DNA from: Nannobrachium achirus
Lineage: Eukaryota; Chordata; Actinopteri; Myctophiformes; Myctophidae
Length of the DNA: 64,000 nucleotides
Assembly: GCA_963921795.1 (NCBI GenBank)
Contig: OY997661.1
Coordinates: 37,084,970 to 37,148,969, forward strand
Direction: 5' to 3'
Positions 54,000 to 64,000 of this stretch are shown here, in pieces. The position numbers and the translations under genes were made by a program. Position 1 is the first letter of the stretch; each line of letters begins with the position of its first letter. The notes beneath the pieces are model-generated. The model ran no database searches. It was given only the letters and a program-made list of their open reading frames with translations, and was not told the origin of the DNA.

Positions 54000-55650
54000 A
54001 CGACTTGAACCATAGCATCCCTATTCATTCCAATAAAATTGGTTCTGAGCTACCCAAAGACATACAAGATAGGCTATTGGCTACTTGATTTATTGATTAA
54101 TAGTTATAGCTAGCCTGATTTCACTTCAGACAGTCCACTCTGAGAGTGGGTGGGGTCTATGTGCTGGAACCAGGCAAAGTTATAGCAGTAAGCCAGGGTG
54201 ATTCTATACTGTACATAGACACCGGTACATTATTTTGTTTTGATTGTATTGTTTTCTCTTGCCGATAAAGACCTTTTGAATTGAATCGTTGAATTGATTC
54301 TAATGGGATCAGATTCATCAGACCATTAGAATGTTTTACTTACAGTAAGTAAAAGTCAATACTGCAATGTAGAAATGCTGTTACCAGTAAAGGTCCAGAA
54401 TTCAAAATGTACTTGAGTAAAAGTACAAAAGTATTGTCATAAGAATTTACTTAAAGTACCAAAAGTAAAAGTACTCATTATGCATTGTCCCATTTCAAGT
54501 TTTCAAATGTATATATAAAAAAATACCAGATCTCACAATTGTGAGCTTGTACATTGTCTATTTTCGTACAAAGTTTTCAAATAAATGTAGTGGAGTAGAA
54601 GTACAACATTTGGATCCATAGTGGAGTGAAAGTAAATGTATTGGAAATTGGAAATAATCAAGTAAAGTACAAATACCACAGAATTGTACATAAGTACAGT
54701 AGCCTACTTAGGTTAATGCACTTAGTTTCTTTGCACCACTGGGCATGCATGCACAGCAGGGCAAGATCCCCGACCGACGCATGCTTGATACATACAACAG
54801 GTGTAGCAGGAAAGGTGGGCAACAAAACATTCTGGTCACAAGGTAAAACTGAGCACCTTGTAAAAGTGGCCACTTTAAAACATATACATGACTGTTTACT
54901 GTAAATATCTTTTTTTTTTCTGATTTGTGACTGTTATCTTTTATTAGCATAGTACTGTGTATATTTGTCTGTAATTTAATTTAAATTACATTTTAATTAA
55001 AGAGTTAAAAAAGGATCTAAATCTAAATAAGCTATGTGCTTTCCTGAGCGTATCCTTTTAGTTGACCTTGTGTGAATTGTACTGTCATGAAACTGTACCT
55101 TTTCCTTTGCAAACGTCTAATAAATGCTTAAATCAATCAATCAATCAAATCAATCAACAGGACCCCAATGTAAACAAGCCATTGTGGTTTCTTGGGTTTA
55201 AAACAAGATTATAAATCCTATTAGTAGATCTTGTGTCTGAATTGTACTGTCATGTGCTTTTCCTATGCAAACTTCTAATAAAGTATTCAATCAATCAATC
55301 AATCACTGAGACTGCATCACAGTATATGTTGTAGTATCCTAAAATACTGTAGCATGATCTTGTACAATTTGCTGAACCACATCTCCCAGCAACACAGTAG
55401 GGGCCTACATGTCACATTTGTAATCCATGATCATAATAGCACTGAATATTGCTGATTGCTTGTTTATATTATGGACTTTTTTCATTGTCAAGCGTGTTTA
55501 GGCCTGATGAAGGTCACGTGGCTGAACGTTTTATTAAAGTAACTTTCATTGATCCAATTGTGCAGAACCATCTCTCCTCATACTAGGACCCCAGGTAAAG
55601 AGATGTGAATATCTGATCAGGCCTTTCTTGTTCTGTCATCTTAACTCAGG
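54000..55650. repeat. Segmental duplicate of 40310-41830
   Basis: See 40310-41830. It includes a LINE 3'-tail remnant (GCCGATAAAGACC, GAATTGAAT), the GTGGAAAAAGTAC-type MITE (about 54325-54745) with hairpin at 54519-54565, and (AATC)n tails. Confidence 0.72.
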
Positions 55651-56537
55651 GCTGTGATGTGTTTGTGTAAGCTAGGTGACATCACTGGAGGAGGAGAGCT
55701 CCACTGAAGACATACTATAAGAACCCCACCCCCCTCTCTGTCTGTCTCATACTTTTATGCATCATTTAATGCTTTATATCAAACGCCAGAGACAAATCTA
55801 CATTATTGTAGTTCCAGTCCCATTTTCTGGAGGGACTGGAAGGTTTGGTGTTGAGAGCATGAATTGTGTGATAATTTATTATAAGGGATTATACCTGTCA
55901 AAATAAACTCACTCTCTACATGTTTACTTCGACGGAGCCGGTGCCCAAAACCAAGATAATATATAAGCCACTCCTGCCTCGTCATTGTCATTCTATGGGG
56001 GAAGGGCAGGCTCGGTATGTCTGGCAGACAGAGTGTGCGGGGGAACACACACTGTCGGTTTCCTCATGCAGTTCAGCCCAATGAACAGAGGAACGGTCTT
56101 CAGCCAATCAAAATGTTGCATTTGCAACTGAACTGACTGAAAAGAGCTTTTCAGGAAGTGAGCTATAGTGCATTTGAGGCCAAGTTCTCCCTCAGTACTG
56201 TTCAGTGGATGTAATATGATCTCATAGGCATTGTCACAGAGGCATGCTTGCACCTGCAGGCAGGAACTGAAACTTGCAGCTACTACTAGGATACCAATAG
56301 AAATGCTGAATTAATCGACTCAATACATAATTATAATATACTGTGTTTAAATGTGACTCTGGTATGTGTAGGCTATATTGTACTATTGTGGGTGTATGTA
56401 GATCATTATGTTGTGGAACTTCTATAGAAGTGGATTGTGTCACCTTCAGACTCAGAATACACCAGTGACTCCTGGGCATGTGATGAAAGTGAAACGTAGG
56501 TAAACATGGGAACTGTACGCATTTTTAAACTGTACAC

Positions 56538-57009
56538 CAGGGTTCCCCAATTAGTTTTCCCCAAGGGCCGAATTATGTCTAGGGTACCAAGCCGAGGTGC
56601 CACAACATTGCAGGGGGCGACGGTGGCTTTCCCGCTACTCCAGTGACAGTTCAGATATCGTCGTTGTCGGGTGAAAATCTTAAATGTCCAAAACCGTTCG
56701 TTTTGCATTTATCATTTAAAAAAAGATTTAAACTAGTGAAAACAGCCGATCTACAAGCACACAACGCCTCGCGGTGCGAGGCGTTGTGTGCTTGTAGATC
56801 TGCTGTTTTCACTAAGTACTTTTGTGCGACGGCCTTGCATGAAGCAGTGCTTTACTTTGCGAAAGAATGTACAAATTCCACCCGACAACGACGATATACT
56901 AGTGTTGTTGCTGCTCTTATACCACCATTATTACTGGGGTTGGTGGGTGCCAGACAGTAGCCCCCCGCGGGCTGCAAATGGCCCGCGGGCCGCCTATTGG
57001 GGAACCCTG
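56538..57009. mobile_element. hAT MITE (CAGGGTTCCCCAA ends), copy 1
   Basis: Left CAGGGTTCCCCAATTAG, right CTATTGGGGAACCCTG, with CCCGCGGGC/GGCCCGCGGGCC in the right part. It contains the full hairpin at 56733-56814. Confidence 0.8.
56733..56814. repeat. 82 bp hairpin element
   Basis: CTAGTGAAAACAGCCGATC, CTACAAGCACACAACGCCTC, a GCGGTGCG turn, then the reverse complement ending GCTGTTTTCACTA. Almost perfectly self-complementary. In copy 2 of the tandem duplication (59691-59713) only the first ~23 bp remain. Confidence 0.8.
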
Positions 57010-57425
57010 CTGTATGGTATTGTCGTTGTTGGGACTTGTCTTGTGTGGCCTGCATGGTATGTGGGTCCACATTCTTGTCGGTCACTGTGACCATGTCTTT
57101 GTGTAATAAGGCTGAGAGTGCTCCTGGCACAAGTATTTCATTGTACCTGACTGTACCTGTATGGATATGTGTGACAATAAAACTGAACCTGAATGTGACC
57201 AAGCTGCTATATCTGATGATGAGCTCCAAGTGAGAATGTGCTGCCAGTGACACAGGGACCCTAGTGGTCAAATACTGTAATCACAGTGCATTACAGGTAC
57301 TGGTAGTAAAGATCACCTGGTCACATGACCCATCTGACACTGACTGTAAATACAGACCTAGGGAAAAACAAGAAACCTGTTTGGTTAGCAGCACATAACA
57401 AAAGATTGTTCATGCCTTTCTGTCT

Positions 57426-57538
<113 letters not shown>

Positions 57539-59495
57539 CTCCAAGAGGATGATTTGTTAAGTAGACTTGACATCTCTGTCATGATATTTTGTCCTGTAGC
57601 GTTCATTAAAAATGGAAATGGTGGTATATGAAAGCTGTTGGATCAGACTGTTGCATGCTGATGCATAACTTTTAGTTAAATGTTTTGGGATTGGGAAAAT
57701 TCATCTCGAAGACCACAGTTCTGAGCCTTACTCTGTTTGAGTTTGTGATGGTTAATCTAATACACCCATTTTACATTTATTATTTAACAATAGCAGGCCA
57801 TGACACTGACCCCCCCCCCCCCCGACCTGTTTACTGTAAATATCAATTCTTTTTTTTATTTCAGATTTCTGACTTTATTTATTTGCATAGTACTGTGTAT
57901 ATTTGTCTGTCATTTAATATAAATTGAGTACAATTGAGTACTGATCTGTCTGTCATTCAATGTCATACGAGTTAAAAAAGGATCTTAATGTAAATAAGCT
58001 GTGTGCTTTGCTTTCCTGAGCGTATCCTTTTAGTTGACCTTGTGTGAACTGTACTGTCCTGAAACTGTACCTTTTCCATGGCAAACTTCTAATAAATGCT
58101 TCAATCAATCAATCAATCAATCAACAGGACCCCAATGTAAACAAGCCATTGTGGTTTCTTGGGTTTAAATCAAGATTATAAATCCTATTAGTAGATCTTG
58201 TGTCTGAATTGTACTGTCATGTGCTTTTCCTATGCAAACTTCTAATAAAGTATTCAATCAATCAATCACTGAGACTGCATCACAGTATACGTTGTAGTAT
58301 CCTAACATACTGTAGCATGGTCTTGTACAATTTGCTGAACCACATCTCCCAGCAACACAGTCGCGGCCTACATGTCACATTTGTAATCCATGATCATAAT
58401 AGCACTGAATATTGCTGATTGCTTGTTTATATTATGGACTTTTTTCATTGTCAAGCGTGTTTAGGCCTGATGAAGGTCACGTGGCCGAACGTTTTATTAA
58501 AGTAACTTTCATTGATCCAATTGTGCAGAACCATCTCTCCTCATACTAGGACCCCAGGTAAAGAGATGTGAATATCTGATCAGGCCTTTCTTGTTCTGTC
58601 ATCTTATCTCAGGGCTGTGATGTGTTTGTGTAAGCTAGGTGACATCACTGGAGGAGGAGAGCTCCACTGAAGACATACTATAAGAACCCCACCCCCCTCT
58701 CTGTCTGTCTCATACTTTTATGCATCATTTAATGCTTTATATCAAACGCCAGAGACAAATCTACATTATTGTAGTTCCAGTCCCATTTTCTGGAGGGACT
58801 GGAAGGTTTGGTGTTGAGAGCATGAATTGTGTGATAATTTATTATAAGGGATTATACCTGTCAAAATAAACTCACTCTCTACATGTTTACTTCGACGGAG
58901 CCGGTGCCCAAAACCAAGATAATATATAAGCCACTCCTGCCTCGTCATTGTCATTCTATGGGGGAAGGGCAGGCTCGGTATGTCTGGCAGACAGAGTGTG
59001 CGGGGGAACACACACTGTCGGTTTCCTCATGCAGTTCAGCCCAATGAACAGAGGAACGGTCTTCAGCCAATCAAAATGTTGCATTTGCAACTGAACTGAC
59101 TGAAAAGAGCTTTTCAGGAAGTGAGCTATAGTGCATTTGAGGCCAAATTCTCCCTCAGTACTGTTCAGTGGATGTAATATGATCTCATAGGCATTGTCAC
59201 AGAGGCATGCTTGCACCTGCAGGCAGGAACTGAAACTTGCAGCTACTACTAGGATACCAATAGAAATGCTGAATTAATCGACTCAATACATAATTATAAT
59301 ATACTGTGGTTAAATGTGACTCTGGTATGTGTATATTGCACTATTGTGGGTGTATGTAGATCATTATGTTGTGGAACTTCTATAGAAGTGGATTGTGTCA
59401 CCTTCAGACTCAGAATACACCAGTGACTCCTGGGCATGTGATGAAAGTGAAACATAGGTAAACATGGGCACTGTACGCATTTTTAAACTGTACAC

Positions 59496-59907
59496 CAGGG
59501 TTCCCCAATTAGTTTTCCCCAATGGCCGAATTATGTCTAGGGTACCAAGCCGAGGTGCCACAACATTGCAGGGGGCGACGGTGGCTTTCCCGCTACTCCA
59601 GTGACAGTTCAGATATCGTCGTTGTCTGGTGAAAATCTTGTATGTCCAAAACCGTTCGTTTTGCATTTATCATTTAAAAAAAGATTTAAACTAGTGAAAA
59701 CAGCCGATCTACAGTACTTTTATGCGACGGCCTTGCATGAAGCAGTGCTTTACTTTGCGAAAGAATGTACAAATTCCACCCGACAAAGACGATATACTAG
59801 TGTTGTTGCTGCTCTTATACCACCATTATTACTGGGGTTGGTGGGGGCCAGACAGTAGCCCCCCGCGGGCTGCAAATGGCCCGCGGGCCGCCTATTGGGG
59901 AACCCTG
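59496..59907. mobile_element. hAT MITE (CAGGGTTCCCCAA ends), copy 2
   Basis: Paralogue of 56538-57009 by tandem duplication, lacking most of the nested hairpin. Confidence 0.8.
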
Positions 59908-60321
59908 CTGTATGGTATTGTCGTTGTTGGGACTTGTCTTGTGTGGCCTGCATGGTATGTGGGTCCACATTCTTGTCGGTCACTGTGACCATGTCTTTGT
60001 GTAATAAGGCTGAGAGTGCTCCTGGCACAAGTATTTCATTGTACCTGACTGTACCTGTATGGATATGTGTGACAATAAAACTGAACCTGAATGTGACCAA
60101 GCTGCTATATCTGATGATGAGCTCCAAGTGAGAATGTGCTGCCAGTGACACAGGGACCCTAGTGGTCAAATACTGTAATCACAGTGCATTACAGGTACTG
60201 GTAGTAAAGATCCCCTGGTCACATGACCCATCTGACACTGACTGTAAATACAGACCTAGGGAAAAACAAGAAACCTGTTTGGTTAGCAGCACATAACAAA
60301 AGATTGTTCATGCCTTTCTGT

Positions 60322-60460
<139 letters not shown>

Positions 60461-60720
60461 AAGAGGATGATTTGTTAAGTAGACTTGACATCTCTGTCAT
60501 GATATTTTGTCCTGTAGCGTTCATTAAAAATGGAAATGGTGGTATATGAAAGCTGTTGGATCATGCTGATGCATAACTTTTAGTTAAATGTTTTAGTTTG
60601 GGATTGGGAAAATTCATCTCGAAGACCACAGTTCTGAGCCTTACTCTGTTTGAGTTTGTGATGGTTAATCTAATACACCCATTTTACATTTATTATTTAA
60701 CAATAGCAGGCCATGACACT

Positions 60721-61424
<704 letters not shown>

Positions 61425-61425
61425 G

Positions 61426-61566
61426 TCAGGTGTCCCAGGTGTAGTTGTAGTTGTCCAGGTGTAGATGTCTCAGAGCGCTCTTCCCCAGACTGGACGACTG
61501 CTGCAGCTGTTTGATGGAGTCTGGATGGAGACCACAGCCACACACATCCACTGAGCCACTGTCACA
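61426..61566 (-). CDS. Candidate terminal exon of an unrecognised gene
   Basis: On the minus strand, after GCGTGCGTCCAG, the sequence encodes CDSGSVDVCGCGLHPDSIKQ, LQQSSSLGKSALRHLHLDNY, NYTWDT and a stop (TGA at 61428-61426). Its composition is that of ordinary protein (balanced, leucine/serine, no repeats), unlike the (CA)n on both sides. I cannot place the family. The upstream (GT)n is a poor polypyrimidine tract and no partner exon was identified, so it may be an exon relic. Confidence 0.3.
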   Translation of the reverse strand, partial: CDSGSVDVCGCGLHPDSIKQLQQSSSLGKSALRHLHLDNYNYTWDT

Positions 61567-61571
61567 CTGGA

Positions 61572-62783
<1,212 letters not shown>

Positions 62784-63443
62784 GTGAGTTTCTGTACAAC
62801 CAAACTGGTTTTTAAATGTCTACATAATCATGTCTCGGCTCTGTTCTCTGGACTGATACAGAGACGTCCAAGCTCTGGTAGAGCAACACGAGCTTCAACA
62901 AATGGTGACTGTATTGTTCCCACCTGCAGTAACTCATTTGGACAGTCTGCCTTCTCAGTTAAGGGGGTAGACCTTTGGAACTCCTTGCCTACCGTTTTAA
63001 AACTAGAGACGGATGGTAATGTTTTTTACAGAGGACTCAAGTTATGGTTGAAATCAAATCAACTGTGTTCACATGAATAGTTTCTGAATTTCTACCTGCT
63101 GTGTGACTTGTTTGATTATGGCTATTTATGATGTTGTATGTCCCACAAGCTGAAGGGTCAGATTGTTCTTATTGGTAACCACATATTATATTTTTGTTGT
63201 ACTTGACTGGGTTTTAGATTAGTATTATTGTTTTTGTACTTGATTGGGTTTTAGATTAGTATTAACGCTTACTGTACTTGATTGGGTGTTAGATTTGACT
63301 ATTGTAAAATAGAAAAGCCTCCTGTGGACAGGTGATGAGAATTAGTACTTGTGCTAAAATCACTTATATCAATGCATCTGGTTCGTCCAATGTGATTGTG
63401 ATGTCCATATCAAATAAATAAAACATAACATAACATAACATAA
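62784..63443 (+). mobile_element. 5'-truncated LINE, 3' end with (ACATA)n tail
   Basis: The ORF end at 62784-63080 reads LVFKCLHNHVSALFSGLIQR, CSNSFGQSAFSVKGVDLWNS and LPTVLKLETDGNVFYRGLK, then a stop. The F(S/R)V..(P/D).LWNSLP motif marks the end of the RT protein in fish L2/Rex-type LINEs. A 330 bp 3' UTR and AAATAAATAAAACATAACAT tail follow. The ORF end has no internal stop, so it is fairly young, but the RT and endonuclease are absent. Confidence 0.75.
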
Positions 63444-63484
63444 ATTACACTCATAAGTGTGAAAGATATTAATTAAGATGAAGG

Positions 63485-63906
63485 TTTTTTGATAGTATTA
63501 CAGTGAACACAGGGCAGGAAACTGGGAGAGAGAGATGGGAAGTAACACGCAGCAAAGGTCGGGAACAAGAGTTCTCAAATTCTGCCCGAACCCGACCTTA
63601 CCTTACCCGTCCCCACATGTAGGGTAGGGCTTAAAATGTATGGCCAAATTAGTCAGGCCAGGGCCTCGAGCGCAATAAAAAAATAAAATACTTTTACTTT
63701 TACTCTGTGACAGATTCTTCCTGAACCCAACCCGACCCGATGTTTTCAGGCTGGGTAGGGCCTAACATGTATACTGTATACTGCTGGGAACCAGTTAGGG
63801 CCAGGCTTTAATTTCAGGCCTGTTGAGAACTCCAATTTGAACCCGCAACGCACATTCGTGCCTATATGTGGCATGCGCCTCCTGGACCACTAGGCCAGCG
63901 GGCGCC
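63485..63906 (-). mobile_element. tRNA-headed SINE
   Basis: The minus strand begins GCGCCCGCTGGCCTAGTGG (box A-like TGGCCTAGTGG), with GCGGGTTCAAATTGG (box B-like) near 63835. A body of GGCCTGAAATTAAAGCC, ACCCTACCCAGCC and GGTTCGGGCAGAATTTGAG follows. It is unrelated in body to the SINE at 24172. Confidence 0.6.
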
Positions 63907-64000
63907 TTGTGATGTGACATCTCCTTCTAGGTTGACGGACCCTGCCCTGGCCCAGTTTGTCTCTGTACGGTTTTGTACCAATTCACCACACAAACAGCCC
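63907..64000. other. Window edge, nothing recognised
   Basis: 94 bp without distinctive features. Confidence 0.5.

Overview
This is a repeat-rich vertebrate window, almost certainly from a teleost fish. The evidence is the long (CA)n, (CTGT)n and (TTTC)n microsatellites, a fish tRNA-SINE whose 3' tail ends in a GCGCTATATAAATGC-type motif, Tc1-like, hAT and Helitron debris, and a split-exon Ig receptor of the fish leukocyte immune-type (LITR) / Fc-receptor-like kind. No bacterial-style gene organisation is present, and I cannot name the species.

Layout. 1-822 and 10003-10210 are minus-strand non-autonomous Helitrons, two of them joined head to tail at 488/489. Between them, at 823-10002, sits a head-to-tail array of three copies of one LINE with a restriction-like endonuclease (R2/Hero/NeSL group): unit A is 5'-truncated, unit B has a 1.6 kb internal deletion, and unit C is full length with an intact 1176-codon ORF. 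10211-14307 holds unclassified repeats, a SINE and a CCCTAGTCAAAAA-ended element. 14308-20230 is a broken DIRS-order (tyrosine recombinase) retroelement on the minus strand with split direct repeats, now filled with minisatellites. 20810-22909 has a CpG-rich patch and two palindrome-rich elements. 23125-27412 is a large inverted repeat with arms of about 1.6-1.7 kb.

From 28702 to about 46631, on the + strand, lies one host locus: exons for two D1-D2 Ig pairs (each D1 split over two exons), a transmembrane exon, then an unusually long run of small cytoplasmic-tail exons carrying tyrosine motifs, three of which fit the ITIM consensus. No signal-peptide exon was found upstream, and the gene appears to begin downstream of, or be cut by, the big inverted repeat. 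Exon phases suggest a choice between a short tail (stop exon at 39685) and the ITIM tail.

From 46632 to 64000 there is no well-supported gene. It holds duplicated intron-like DNA, a complete Helitron (48825-50009), many hAT MITEs, a 2.9 kb tandem duplication (about 54893-60720), very long (CA)n tracts, one candidate minus-strand terminal exon (61426-61566), a 5'-truncated LINE end (62784-63443) and a minus-strand SINE at the edge. The same small hairpin module recurs in several unrelated MITEs across the window.
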